A stretch of DNA of 64,000 bases, from the NCBI GenBank assembly GCA_947623745.1, contig CANQHN010000003.1:62001-126000 (forward strand), given 5' to 3'. The translations under genes and the position numbers were made by a program. Shown in pieces: positions 33,184 to 41,857 of this stretch. The notes below the pieces were generated by a model. The model was given only the letters and a program-made list of their open reading frames with translations. It made no database searches and was not told where the DNA came from. This DNA is from an uncultured Oscillospiraceae bacterium (GTDB lineage Bacteria; Bacillota; Clostridia; Oscillospirales; Oscillospiraceae). The first letter of the stretch is position 1; each line of letters opens with the position of its first letter.

Positions 33184-34041
33184 CTATTCCTTCCCTGCGA
33201 GCACCTGGTAAACTCCCCCGTCGGACACCGGGTTGGGGGACAGGGCCGCAAGTGCCCCGGTCTCCCTCTGGCCGCCGATCTGAACCTCGTCCAGCCGCAC
33301 GGCCAGCAGCAGCCCCCGGTCCACCCCCACCGCCCGGTAGGGCAGCACCCGGAACCGCCCGGGCCAGGACCGGTTGAGCCGCTCCAGCGCCCCGGCGGGG
33401 TCGGTCAGGTCCTCCCGCCTCGGTCCGTTTCCCTCCGGGAACAGCCCCTCCAGGCGCTCCCCCTCGGCCACCAGCACCCCCCGCCCCGTCACCGGGTCGG
33501 ACAGGGTGTTTCCCGTGTCGAGAAGGGCGGTGAGGGCGACTTCCCTTCCGGCGAATTTCAGGCGGACCGGCGTCAGCTCCCCCTGGGGACCAGCGTGCCG
33601 GCCCCAGTTCTGAAACAGCAGGGTCAGCAGGCAATAGCACACCGCCGCCGACACCAGCACGATCTTCAGGTCCACTCCGGAGTAGAACACCCCGCCCCCC
33701 AGGGACAGTCCCCTGCCCCCCAGCAGGCTCGCCCCCAGCACGCCGCCGCCGAAGGCGCAGGCCAGGGCGAAAAAAATCAGCACCTGCCGCCGCCGCCGCC
33801 GGCTCCGGCTGAACGCGATCAGCACCATCAGCACCCCGCTGGCCAGGCGGCACGGGGGGCGGGCCAGGAACCCCAGGCCGGGCAGAAAAATGGCCACCGC
33901 GTAGGCTCCGCCCAGCACCGCCCCCAGGGCGAACCGCCCCCGCCGCAGCTCCTCCCCCGCCAGCTTGGCCGAGGCCAGCAGCAGCAGGTAGTCGATGACG
34001 GCGTTGAGGAGAAAGAGAGTGTCCACATAGACGACGTTCAT
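33184..34041 (-). CDS. spoIIGA: Sporulation sigma-E factor-processing peptidase SpoIIGA
   Basis: A 285-residue membrane aspartic protease. Five or so N-terminal helices ([21 protein letters not shown] is typical) lead into a protease domain with catalytic Asp175 in ALLDTGNTL. It removes the pro-sequence of sigma-E at the septum in response to forespore SpoIIR. The start is the ATG at 34041, after GGGAGGAGGG; the frame stays open further upstream through the divergent PadR promoter region but is not coding there. Adjacent sigE is co-transcribed. Confidence 0.94.
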   Translation of the reverse strand: MNVVYVDTLFLLNAVIDYLLLLASAKLAGEELRRGRFALGAVLGGAYAVAIFLPGLGFLARPPCRLASGVLMVLIAFSRSRRRRRQVLIFFALACAFGGGVLGASLLGGRGLSLGGGVFYSGVDLKIVLVSAAVCYCLLTLLFQNWGRHAGPQGELTPVRLKFAGREVALTALLDTGNTLSDPVTGRGVLVAEGERLEGLFPEGNGPRREDLTDPAGALERLNRSWPGRFRVLPYRAVGVDRGLLLAVRLDEVQIGGQRETGALAALSPNPVSDGGVYQVLAGKE

Positions 34042-34171
34042 CCCGCACCCTCCTCCCAGCTCAAACGGACAGGTATCATTATAGGGCCCTGTCCGGGAAA
34101 ATGCGGTCAGATTAAGGGGGCGCGTCCATGGAGCCGGGCGTGAAATATTCTGCGAAGTGCTTTCGACCGTA

Positions 34172-34200
34172 TTGACAAATATGTAATATCGCGTTACGAT
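34172..34200 (+). promoter_or_regulatory. Promoter of the PadR-DUF2812 operon
   Basis: Perfect -35 TTGACA (34172-34177), 17-base spacer, -10 TACGAT (34195-34200). The -10 and part of the spacer lie inside the operator at 34186-34228. Confidence 0.75.
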
Positions 34201-34228
34201 ATCGTTAGTCGATATCGTAACGCGATAT
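34186..34228. promoter_or_regulatory. PadR double operator (19-bp perfect inverted repeat)
   Basis: Arms ATATCGCGTTACGATATCG (34186-34204) and its exact complement (34210-34228) flank TTAGT. Each arm itself contains a smaller dyad, TATCG-5-CGATA, so the site looks like two PadR-dimer sites side by side. It covers the -10 and transcription start, as expected for autorepression by the PadR protein encoded next. Confidence 0.85.
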
Positions 34229-34243
34229 AAAGCGAGGTGTCCT

Positions 34244-34555
34244 ATGGGAGCAAAAGAGCGCGGGCCGCTGACTGAGCCCATGTTTTACGTCCTCATGTCC
34301 TTCCTCCACCGGGAGATGTGCGGTACGGACGTGACGGAGTTTGTCCAGAAGAAAACCGGAGGCCGGGTCTACCTGGGGCCCGGGACCCTCTATACCCTGC
34401 TGGGGAAATTTGTGGAGGAGCAGCTCATCGAGCAGACCGACGTGTCCGGCCGAAAGCGCACCTACCGCCTGACGGACAAGGGCCGCGCCGCCTATCGGGA
34501 GGAGCTGGAGCGCCTGCGCGCCTGCGTGGCCGACGCCGAGGAGGAGGAACGATGA
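34244..34555 (+). CDS. PadR family transcriptional regulator (DUF2812 operon)
   Basis: A 103-residue PadR-type winged helix protein: EPMFYVLMSFLHREMCGTDVTEFV, then the wing GRVYLGPGTLYTLLGKFVEEQLIEQT and KRTYRLTDKGRAAY. A short acidic C terminus of the PadR-s2 type completes it. Its own promoter is buried in a perfect double operator, so it probably represses itself and the membrane proteins downstream until a signal releases it. Its stop overlaps a short truncated DUF2812-like frame (ATGA). Confidence 0.93.
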   Translation: MGAKERGPLTEPMFYVLMSFLHREMCGTDVTEFVQKKTGGRVYLGPGTLYTLLGKFVEEQLIEQTDVSGRKRTYRLTDKGRAAYREELERLRACVADAEEEER

Positions 34556-34662
34556 GCAAAAACACCTGTTGGAAAATCGTCTCCGTCAACGGGTACGACA
34601 TGGCCGGGCTGGGACTGTTCATTACTGCCGCAAGGAGGTTTTATTATGAACCGCGTCTATAA
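34552..34662 (+). pseudogene. 36-codon remnant or leader resembling a DUF2812 N terminus
   Basis: A short frame with its own GAGGAGG site, overlapping the padR stop (ATGA) and the next gene's start (17 bases, different frame). It reads KIVSVNGYDMAGLG where the three full-length neighbours read KLTPVSPYDVPGLE, YKFTRAGLYDLDGV and KLVPVSLYDIPGLE, and then loses similarity. It looks like the stump left by a deletion between tandem copies, possibly kept as a coupling peptide. Confidence 0.5.
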
Positions 34663-35854
34663 ACTCACCCCCGTCTCCCCCTACGATGTGCCGGGGCTGG
34701 AGTCCTGGCTGGAGGATATGTCCCGGAGGGGGCTTCGCCTGAAGAAATTCCGCCCCCTGTTCTGCACCTTCACCAGGGACACGCCCCAGGACCGGCGCTA
34801 CCGGGTGGAGGCCCACCGGCGCGCCCTGGACGACGACCTGCCCCGCTCTATGATCGACCTGTACGGGGAGTTCGGCTGGGAGTACGTCTGCGAGGTCAAC
34901 CAGCAGCTGCTGATCTTCGCCGCCGAAGGTCCGGACGCCCCCGAGCTACACACCGACCCGGAGCTCCAGGCGGAGCCCTGGACCAGGCTGCGGCGGTCCA
35001 TGACCGCCCACTGCGTGTTTGAGGCGGCCTGCTTTATCATCCTGCTGGGGCTGATGGCTGCGGCGGTGGTCAAAGACGGGCCGGTCCACTCCCTGGTTGT
35101 GGACAGCGGCCTGTCCGCGCTGATCTGCATCCTGTGTTTTATCCTCGCCCTCCCCTCCGAGTTTGAGGACCGGAGGCTGGTAGCCCGCATCGTCCAGCAG
35201 CTCCGGGAGGGCGTCCCCCTGGACCACCGGACCGTCTACCCCAGGCGCCGCCTGACCGCCCTGCTGAGCTTTCTGTGCGCCGTGGCCATGCTTGTCACCT
35301 TGGTGGCGTTCCAGTACGTCCTGCCCTTTCTGAGCCTGGACGGTGCCCAGAGCATCGACAGCCTCACGGCCTTCACTCCCCTGTCCCTGGCCTCGGTGGA
35401 GGGCTCCGGCTATGTGGAGGACCACTTTAGAGTAAACGGCGTGGACTACGCCAACTTCGCCGCCCGGGAGGACCGGGCCCCGCTGTGCTGGGAACAGTGG
35501 CGGGTGGTCCAGAGCGGGGCCGTCAACGGCCCGGAGGACTGGCACCGGATGGAGATCCACTGGTACGACCTGGCCTTCAACTCCCTGGCCGTCCCTTTGA
35601 TCAAGGAGGAGTTCGACGCCTCCATGGCCCTGGATTGGGACATCTGGTGGACCTCCAAGGTCCCCGCCGGGTGGTCGGCGGAGTATTACCTCCACGACGG
35701 CGCGGACTTCCTTGCCGTGGCAAAGCGGCAGGAGGGCAGTTTCCAGGTCGCCGCCGTGGCCGCCGGGGACAAGGCCGCCCTGGTGACCTACACCGGGGAC
35801 GGAGAGCTGGCGGAGCACCTGGACGAGATCGTAAGGATGGTATCGGACGCATGA
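34646..35854 (+). CDS. DUF2812-type membrane protein, copy A
   Basis: A 402-residue protein of the PadR-associated DUF2812 family. The N-terminal cytoplasmic domain (about 1-110) has YDVPGLESWLEDMSRRGL, RRYRVEAHR, GWEYVCEVN and APELHTD. Three to four membrane helices follow (about 128-150, 152-172 and 210-235), then a soluble C-terminal domain of about 165 residues, probably outside the cell. AAGGAGG precedes the ATG. Three such genes stand in tandem under one PadR regulator. The function of the family is unknown; a role in sensing or resisting membrane stress is only an inference from the PadR context. Confidence 0.82.
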   Translation: MNRVYKLTPVSPYDVPGLESWLEDMSRRGLRLKKFRPLFCTFTRDTPQDRRYRVEAHRRALDDDLPRSMIDLYGEFGWEYVCEVNQQLLIFAAEGPDAPELHTDPELQAEPWTRLRRSMTAHCVFEAACFIILLGLMAAAVVKDGPVHSLVVDSGLSALICILCFILALPSEFEDRRLVARIVQQLREGVPLDHRTVYPRRRLTALLSFLCAVAMLVTLVAFQYVLPFLSLDGAQSIDSLTAFTPLSLASVEGSGYVEDHFRVNGVDYANFAAREDRAPLCWEQWRVVQSGAVNGPEDWHRMEIHWYDLAFNSLAVPLIKEEFDASMALDWDIWWTSKVPAGWSAEYYLHDGADFLAVAKRQEGSFQVAAVAAGDKAALVTYTGDGELAEHLDEIVRMVSDA

Positions 35855-35868
35855 AAGGAGGGATCCCT

Positions 35869-37065
35869 GTGGGAACCGTATACAAGTTCACCCGCGCCGG
35901 GCTGTACGACCTGGACGGTGTGCAGACTTGGCTGGACGAGATGGCGGCCCAGGGGCTCTTTCTGGTCCGCTGGGGGCGGCTCCGCTGTCTTTTCCGGCAG
36001 GACGCCCCCGCCCCCGGGACGCGCTACCGCCTGGACCCAGAGCGGGAGAGGCAGACATCCGCCCAACTGGCTGAGATGAAGGAGGTCTACGCCGCCTCGG
36101 GTTGGGAGTACGTCTGCGAGGCTCAGAGCGACTTCTACATTTTCGCCGCCAAGGACCCCTCCGCCCCGGAGCTGTACACCGACGGCGGCTCTATGGCCTG
36201 CGCCCTCCAGGGGCTGATGAGGCAGGCCGTCATCACCCTGAGCTGGGAGATCATTGAGGTCCTCTTACTTCTGTACACCGCCCGGAAGACGGTGAATCAT
36301 CTGGGGAGTGTACCCCCCGCCTTCGGGCTTGCGTCCCCCGGACCTGCCGTCTTTCTGCTTGCGGTCCTGGTCCTCCTGAGCCTCCTGCTCAATTTCTATT
36401 CCATGTTCCTCCTCTTCCGGGCCAGCCTGGCCCTGAAGCGGGAGGAGGCCCTTCCCAAGTCCTCCCCCCGGCGGCGGTCCCTGTCCCTGCTGGAGGGGTG
36501 GTCCCGGCTGGCCGCCCTTCTGCTGGGCGTGGCGGTGCTGGCCGTGATATGGCACTACCAGTCCATGGAATACACCGGCGATCCCGCCGAACTGTCCATT
36601 CCCCTCCCCTCGCTGACCCAGCTGGAGGACCAGCCCGGCCTTGACCTGGTCCCCTTCGACAGCGGCTATGGCTACGGCTTCCACCCCGAGGAGGGTACCT
36701 ACCTCCACTCCGCCCCCTCCCTCTGGGTGCCTGTCCACTATGAGATCAACTTCACGGGGACCTCCGGCCTGTGGCGGAAGGACGTCGACCCCGATTACCC
36801 CTTGAACGAGCGGTACCTCCCACGGCTGCACCTGTCCCTGTACCGGACCAGAGGGGAGTTCTGGGCCCGGATTTTCTATGACGAGCTGGCGGACCAGGAA
36901 CCCCTGGAGGTGGACTGGGCCGATGAGGCCTCCCGGAGCCCCGGCGGCGGCGAGCTGGTCCTCCGGCGGGGGAACCGGGTCATCTCCGTGCGGTACACCG
37001 GCATCCGGGATGTGGAGGAGCTGCTCCCCGCGCTGGAAAAAACCATGGGCGCGGACTGGACATAA
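35869..37065 (+). CDS. DUF2812-type membrane protein, copy B
   Basis: A 398-residue paralogue of copy A. DUF2812 landmarks are YDLDGVQTWLDEMAAQGLF, TRYRLDPER, GWEYVCEAQ and FAAKDPSAPELYTD. Membrane helices lie at about 126-145, 155-185 and 215-235, followed by a C-terminal domain rich in aromatic and acidic residues. The GTG at 35869 is preferred because AAAGGAGGG lies exactly 6 bases upstream; an ATG at 35851 in the same frame overlaps the copy A stop but has no good site. Copies A and B share about the same layout but differ strongly outside the motifs, so the duplication is old. Confidence 0.8.
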   Translation: MGTVYKFTRAGLYDLDGVQTWLDEMAAQGLFLVRWGRLRCLFRQDAPAPGTRYRLDPERERQTSAQLAEMKEVYAASGWEYVCEAQSDFYIFAAKDPSAPELYTDGGSMACALQGLMRQAVITLSWEIIEVLLLLYTARKTVNHLGSVPPAFGLASPGPAVFLLAVLVLLSLLLNFYSMFLLFRASLALKREEALPKSSPRRRSLSLLEGWSRLAALLLGVAVLAVIWHYQSMEYTGDPAELSIPLPSLTQLEDQPGLDLVPFDSGYGYGFHPEEGTYLHSAPSLWVPVHYEINFTGTSGLWRKDVDPDYPLNERYLPRLHLSLYRTRGEFWARIFYDELADQEPLEVDWADEASRSPGGGELVLRRGNRVISVRYTGIRDVEELLPALEKTMGADWT

Positions 37066-37079
37066 AGGAGGTTTTCCCC

Positions 37080-38318
37080 ATGAAAAAGGTGCGGAAACTG
37101 GTCCCCGTCTCCCTGTATGACATACCCGGCCTGGAAACCTGGCTGGAGGAGCAGGCCAACCAGAGCCTCTTTCCCGTCCGCATTGGCACCTGGGCCGTCT
37201 TCCGGGAGGGTGGCGTCCCCGGCACCCGGTTCCGGCTGGACGCCTTTGGCAATACGGGCACCGAGCCCACGGCGGAGCAGCTGGAACTCTACCGGCAGTA
37301 TGGCTGGCAGTACGCTCTGCCCATCGGCCGGGCCTTCTTCCTGTTTTACAGCACCGACCCCGAAGCGGTGGAGCTCCACACCGACCTCCAGACCCGGGGC
37401 ATGAGCCTGGGCCGGCTGGCAAAACAGCTCAGAAGCTATAAAATACGCACGTTTATCGCCTGGGGGATCGTCCTTCTGCTCTGCCTGCTGTCCCTCCTCC
37501 TGCCCCCCAGCCGGTTCGATGTCCAGCCCGACCGCTTCGCCATTCTCCCCCGGCTCCTGGCCTCTCTCTGCATACCATACGTCTTGATTGGGGTTCCCGT
37601 GGTGATCCTGTTTCGCCTGCGGGAGCTTCGGCAGCAGCGGATGCTGCTGGATCTCCACGACCGACTGAAAGCGGGCGAGCCCCCCGCCCCCTCCCCCGGC
37701 CCCAGCCGGAGCTTCGCCCGCACAGAGCTGGCCTTGATGGTCCTCTGCATCCTTTTTACTCTGTCTATGGCGGTGCAGTTTGCCATCCAAAGGCCGGTCC
37801 GGCTGGAGGATTTTTCCGCCCCCTACGTCTCCCTCACCGAGCTGGAGGAGGTTCCCTTGGTCACCTGGGAGGAGCTGGACGGCGGACCGTCCTCTTTCCA
37901 CGAGGACAGCTATCAGGTCCGGCGCCGCCTGTCCCTCCTGGTCCCAGTGTGGTATGAGGTCACGCAGGACATGGTCAGCCCCCAGCTGGGGGAGATGTCC
38001 AACGGCTACTCCCCCGACCCGGAGGGCGGCAAGTACACATACAGCCCCGACCTGGACGCGGTCTACGCCCGGACCCTCCCCGCTTTCGCCCCCACCCTGG
38101 CCCGGTCCATCCTCCATGAGGAGCGGCTGGTCAATATCTACTGGGTGTACGAGGAGCCGGACCTCCCCGGCCTGGACCTGGCCGTCCTGGCCCACGACGA
38201 GGACAGCCCATGGCAGATGGCCGCTCTGGTGAAGGGCGGAAGGATCGCTGTCTACCGCTACGCCGGGCAGGAGCGGCTGGCGGACCACCTGGACCTGCTG
38301 GCCTCCATGGTCCAGTAG
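37080..38318 (+). CDS. DUF2812-type membrane protein, copy C
   Basis: A 412-residue third member of the tandem family: YDIPGLETWLEEQANQSLF, TRFRLDAFG, YGWQYALPI and DPEAVELHTD in the N-terminal domain. Helices lie at about 120-140, 158-180 and 218-236, then an extracytoplasmic-type C-terminal domain whose start, YVSLTELEEVPLVTWEEL, resembles the IPLPSLTQLEDQPGL region of copy B. AAAGGAGG precedes the ATG by 8 bases. Last gene of the PadR unit; the patatin gene has its own promoter. Confidence 0.8.
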   Translation: MKKVRKLVPVSLYDIPGLETWLEEQANQSLFPVRIGTWAVFREGGVPGTRFRLDAFGNTGTEPTAEQLELYRQYGWQYALPIGRAFFLFYSTDPEAVELHTDLQTRGMSLGRLAKQLRSYKIRTFIAWGIVLLLCLLSLLLPPSRFDVQPDRFAILPRLLASLCIPYVLIGVPVVILFRLRELRQQRMLLDLHDRLKAGEPPAPSPGPSRSFARTELALMVLCILFTLSMAVQFAIQRPVRLEDFSAPYVSLTELEEVPLVTWEELDGGPSSFHEDSYQVRRRLSLLVPVWYEVTQDMVSPQLGEMSNGYSPDPEGGKYTYSPDLDAVYARTLPAFAPTLARSILHEERLVNIYWVYEEPDLPGLDLAVLAHDEDSPWQMAALVKGGRIAVYRYAGQERLADHLDLLASMVQ

Positions 38319-38335
38319 CGGGAAACCAGGTATAT

Positions 38336-38364
38336 TTGCAATTCAGGTTTGGAAAGCGTATAAT
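38336..38364 (+). promoter_or_regulatory. Sigma-A-type promoter of the patatin gene
   Basis: -35 TTGCAA (38336-38341), 17-base spacer, perfect -10 TATAAT (38359-38364), about 37 bases before the ATG. Confidence 0.75.
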
Positions 38365-38400
38365 AGGGACAAACCAGATCACAGGAAAGGACGGTCTGCT

Positions 38401-39252
38401 ATGAAAACTGGTCTTGTGCTGGAGGGCGGCGCCCTGCGCACCGTGTTCTCCACCGGGGTGTGCGACGCCATGCTGGCGGCCGACATCATGCCGGAGTACT
38501 TTATCGGCGTGTCCGCCGGCATCGCCTACGGCGTCAGCTACCTCTCCCGGCAGCCCCGGCGCAATCTGGATATCCTGACCCACTACGCCGACGACCCCCG
38601 CTACATGGGGATGAAAAACCTGCTGGACCACAACAACCAGAGCTACTTCGGCCTGGAGTTCACCTACGACACCATCCCCAACCAGCTCATCCCCTTCGAC
38701 TACGACACCTTCGCCGCCTACCCCGGCCAGGTGGAGGCGGTGGTCACCAATCTGGAGACCGGAAAGCCGGAGTACAAGGAGGTCCCCCGGCGGGACGACA
38801 AGTTCGAGCTGCTCCAGGCCACCTGCGCCATGCCTCTGCTCTTCCCCATCTACCACCTGGACGGCAAGCCCTACCTGGACGGCGGGGCCTCCGACCCGGT
38901 GCCCTACCAGCGGGCCTTCGACATGGGGTGCGACCAGGTGATGGTGGTGCTCACCAAGCCCCGCAGCTTCGTGCGCAAGCCGGAGAAGCTCCTCCCGGTG
39001 ATGCGCAAGAGATATAAGGACTACCCCAACTTCCTCCACACCATGGAGCACCGCCACGAGCAGGACCGGGCGTGCCGGGAGCGGCTGTTCCAGCTGGAGA
39101 AGGAGGGCCGCGCCCTGGTCATCGCCCCGGAGACCCTGCTGGGGGTGTCCCGCACCGAGCGGGACACCGAGAAGCTGCGCCTGCTGTGGGGCGAGGGCTA
39201 CCAGCAGGCGGTGGAGCGCATGGAGGAGATCAGGGCGTTTTTTGCCCGCTGA
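38401..39252 (+). CDS. Patatin-like phospholipase
   Basis: A 283-residue patatin-family lipid acyl hydrolase. The oxyanion hole LEGGALR (about 7-13), the nucleophile Ser38 in GVSAG and Asp160 in LDGGASDPVP form the expected Ser-Asp dyad. The closest remembered relatives are YjjU-type bacterial patatins. No signal peptide is seen, so action is probably at the inner face of the membrane. GGAAAGG precedes the ATG. It is a single-gene unit, ended by hairpins at 39437-39478. Confidence 0.92.
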   Translation: MKTGLVLEGGALRTVFSTGVCDAMLAADIMPEYFIGVSAGIAYGVSYLSRQPRRNLDILTHYADDPRYMGMKNLLDHNNQSYFGLEFTYDTIPNQLIPFDYDTFAAYPGQVEAVVTNLETGKPEYKEVPRRDDKFELLQATCAMPLLFPIYHLDGKPYLDGGASDPVPYQRAFDMGCDQVMVVLTKPRSFVRKPEKLLPVMRKRYKDYPNFLHTMEHRHEQDRACRERLFQLEKEGRALVIAPETLLGVSRTERDTEKLRLLWGEGYQQAVERMEEIRAFFAR

Positions 39253-39433
39253 CGCTCTCCCCCGCCCCCTCCCCGCCGTATAAGGCCAGCAGGGTCAAGC
39301 CGTCCCCCAGGACCGTAAAGAACGCCCCCAGCTTGGCGGTGCGGGACGGGCTCTGGGTGGTGACCAGCACCGCCGCAACCGCCGCGGCCAGGATCAGCAG
39401 CAGCCACACATCGGAACGCAGTAAACAGCGCAA
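39230..39433 (-). CDS. Possible 67-residue membrane protein
   Basis: An open frame with two hydrophobic stretches (about residues 9-26 and 36-50) in the gap between patatin and the SLH gene. It overlaps the patatin 3' end by 23 bases. The TTG start and its GGGAGG site both lie in the 3' arm and T run of a terminator hairpin, which argues against translation. It may be real with a different start, or a chance frame in a GC-rich gap. Confidence 0.3.
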   Translation of the reverse strand: MRCLLRSDVWLLLILAAAVAAVLVTTQSPSRTAKLGAFFTVLGDGLTLLALYGGEGAGESVSGQKTP

Positions 39434-39436
39434 AAA

Positions 39437-39478
39437 GACCGCCTCCCCGGTATCCTATGCCAGACCGGGGCAGGCGGT
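39437..39478. terminator. Terminator hairpin after patatin
   Basis: Arms GACCGCCTCCCCGGT and ACCGGGGCAGGCGGTC pair with one bulged base. A five-T run follows on the minus strand; the plus side has only a TCTCTCTGTC tract. Confidence 0.65.
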
Positions 39479-39489
39479 CTCTCTGTCAA

Positions 39490-39523
39490 AAAGGACCCCC
39501 GGGGACTGCCCCGGGGGTCCTTT
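39490..39523. terminator. Terminator of the exporter-SLH operon
   Basis: A 15-bp stem AAAGGACCCCCGGGG / CCCCGGGGGTCCTTT with an ACTG loop, 11 bases after the SLH gene stop, with a T run on the minus strand. Confidence 0.85.
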
Positions 39524-39533
39524 GCTGTGCTGT

Positions 39534-41834
39534 TTAGTTGGCCGCGATGACACGGACCTTGTAGCCGATGGGATCGACGTAGACCGTCAGCTTGTTGGAG
39601 TAGGCGCGCACCGCGCTCAAGATCTCCTCGCCAGTGCCGGTGAACCAGGTCCTGTTGTCGTTGTTGAAGGCCTCCACATCGGGGGACACCGGGTAGACCT
39701 TGCCGTTGGCGGTGACGAAGGTGCTGCCCTGAGAGGTGAAGAAGTCGGTGCGGGACACGCCCTTGATCTCGATCAGGTTCACCTTGGAGCGCGGGTGGGG
39801 CGAACCGTCCCCGGCGGTGCCCAGCGCAACGCCCACGTAGGCGCCGCTCCTGCCTGTGTAGCCCACGTGGGGCAGATCCTTCGAGACCTTGCTGTTGACA
39901 AAGCAGACGGTGGTGGTCTCCTCAGTCGAGCCCTCCACATGGTTGGTCTTGACCACGTACTGGCCGTACAGGTAGGAGTCGCCGGTGGAGTCGTTGAGGA
40001 TGATCACGTCCACCATGCCGGAGGTGTTCAGGTGGTAGGAGGCGATTTCCTCGCCGGGGATGGACCGGGCGTCGATGTCGGCCAGGCTGACGCGGGTCAC
40101 GGGGCTGCCGTTGCTGCGCTCGAACAGGACCACGCCGGCCGCCACCGGGTAGGTGCCCAGCGTCATATCCACCAGATCGAACTCGCCGGACACGGAGCGG
40201 TCCATCAGGCGGATGGCGCTGACCTTGCCGGCCTCGGAGGAGGAGAGAGTCACCACCTGGCCCTGGGAGTAGGAGGCGGCGGACACGGTGCCGGTCAGGG
40301 TGACGGTCCCGCCGGAGGGCAGGAGCAGCTTGAGCTTGTCGCCGTCCATATCGTCGAAGTAACCCACGGCGTTGGAGCGGAGTCTGGAGCTGGGCTGGGC
40401 CATGCCGGCCACCTGGCCGTCGGCGGTGAGCAGCAGCGTCACCGTCTTGCCCACAGAGAACTTGCTCACGCTGTCCACCGCGCTGGGCAGGACGTTGAAC
40501 TGCTGGCCCATGGCGGTGATGGTCTCGGGCGTGTCGGGGTTGGGCGAGGCCGCCTCGTACACGCAGGTCAGGCGCAGATCGCTGACGACCACGGTGTTGG
40601 TCACCGCGTCGTAGGTGGCCACGTCGTACTCCTGTACGTCGGACAGGTGGATCTCGGAGCTGTTTTTCTTGATGGTGTAGTCGTCCACCCCGCCGGTGAG
40701 GTTGTGGAAGGAGGCCCGGTTGAGCTCGCCGGTGACCACCCACGCCTCTGTGGCGGCCGCGCCGGCCGCGGCGTAGTAGATGCCTACCACCTTGCCGCCG
40801 TCCAGGAACAGGGTCACCTGGGAGCCGCCCCGCAGGTCGGTCCAAATCTTCTCGTAGGTGGAGTCGGCCTGCTCGGAGTTACCGGTAAAGGCGGGGGTGC
40901 CGGGGTCGACGGCGTACCGGGTGCCGTTGTTCCCCTGGAGATAGGTGGCCTGGGCGTCCCCGGCCAGGACGACGGTGACCGAGTTGGTGCTGTCGGGGGC
41001 GAAGCAGACGATCTCATTGCGCTCGTTGAGCACCAGCGCGCCCCGGCGGCCCTGGAGGGCGGTGGGAGCCACGCCGTCCACCGCGGGGTGGTAGGTCCCC
41101 CTGGAGGTGCGGATGGCCCCGGGCGCCCCGTCATCGCCGGGGACGTTCACTGCCAGGATCATCACGTTCTCCGAGGCGGCACCCAGAGTCTCATAGTACT
41201 TCTGGCCGCCGGCCGTCTCAGTGCGGAGCATATTGACGAACAGCTGGGCCGTCTGGGCGCGGGTGATGGGAGAGCCGGCGCCCAGGCCGCTGATCCCCCT
41301 GGTCAGGCCCAGGGAGAGGGCAAGGTTCATGTAGCCCGCGGGCCACACGGCCCCCACCTTGTCGTCGGTGTAGCCCAGCATCCGCATCATGATCGTCACG
41401 GCCTGGGCGTATGTGAGGGGGCTGTCGGGCTGGAACTGCCCGGTGCCCACGCCGGAGATCAGCCGGCCGCCGCCTTTGCCGTCCTCGCCGCCGCCGATCG
41501 TCTGGCTGGCCGCCAGGTTGATATACCCCCTGGCCCAGTGCTGGGCGGTGACGTCGGAGAAGATGGTCCGGGTGGTGTGGATGGGCACCTGGGCGTTCAG
41601 GCCCATGACCCCCACCAGCATCACGCAGAACTGTGCCCTGGTCAGGGTCCCGTCCGGCTCAAAGCGGTTGCTGCCGGAGCCGGACACCGCCCCCATCAGC
41701 CGCAGCACGTCGGCGTTGACCGCGGTGTTGGGGTCGCTGACGTCGGTGAAGGAGGAGTTGGCCGACGCGGGCAGCGCCAGCGCGGCCACCATGGCCGCGG
41801 CCAGGAGAAAGGAAAGGATTCGCCTGTGTTTCAT
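39534..41834 (-). CDS. Large SLH-domain surface protein
   Basis: A 766-residue secreted protein. A clear signal peptide (about 1-26, ending ALPASANS) precedes three SLH repeats (FTDVSDPNTAVNADVLRLMGAV at about 29, FSDVTAQHWARGYINLA at about 92, and a third at about 165-205 ending TRAQTAQLFVNML). A long beta-rich C-terminal region of about 550 residues has no recognised domain. It is likely anchored to wall polymer by the SLH part. It starts 24 bases after the exporter permease stop behind AAAAGGAG, so it is the last gene of the exporter operon, which suggests a functional link or shared regulation. Confidence 0.87.
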   Translation of the reverse strand: MKHRRILSFLLAAAMVAALALPASANSSFTDVSDPNTAVNADVLRLMGAVSGSGSNRFEPDGTLTRAQFCVMLVGVMGLNAQVPIHTTRTIFSDVTAQHWARGYINLAASQTIGGGEDGKGGGRLISGVGTGQFQPDSPLTYAQAVTIMMRMLGYTDDKVGAVWPAGYMNLALSLGLTRGISGLGAGSPITRAQTAQLFVNMLRTETAGGQKYYETLGAASENVMILAVNVPGDDGAPGAIRTSRGTYHPAVDGVAPTALQGRRGALVLNERNEIVCFAPDSTNSVTVVLAGDAQATYLQGNNGTRYAVDPGTPAFTGNSEQADSTYEKIWTDLRGGSQVTLFLDGGKVVGIYYAAAGAAATEAWVVTGELNRASFHNLTGGVDDYTIKKNSSEIHLSDVQEYDVATYDAVTNTVVVSDLRLTCVYEAASPNPDTPETITAMGQQFNVLPSAVDSVSKFSVGKTVTLLLTADGQVAGMAQPSSRLRSNAVGYFDDMDGDKLKLLLPSGGTVTLTGTVSAASYSQGQVVTLSSSEAGKVSAIRLMDRSVSGEFDLVDMTLGTYPVAAGVVLFERSNGSPVTRVSLADIDARSIPGEEIASYHLNTSGMVDVIILNDSTGDSYLYGQYVVKTNHVEGSTEETTTVCFVNSKVSKDLPHVGYTGRSGAYVGVALGTAGDGSPHPRSKVNLIEIKGVSRTDFFTSQGSTFVTANGKVYPVSPDVEAFNNDNRTWFTGTGEEILSAVRAYSNKLTVYVDPIGYKVRVIAAN

Positions 41835-41857
41835 ATCGTCTCGTCTCCTTTTCTAAG

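Noticed and set aside
34151-34168. Spo0A box for spoIIGA
   Set aside because: A GGTCGAA on the minus strand (34162-34168) is one base off the 0A box, but it lies about 80 bases from the likely -10 (34078-34083) and beside the padR promoter; no second box supports it.
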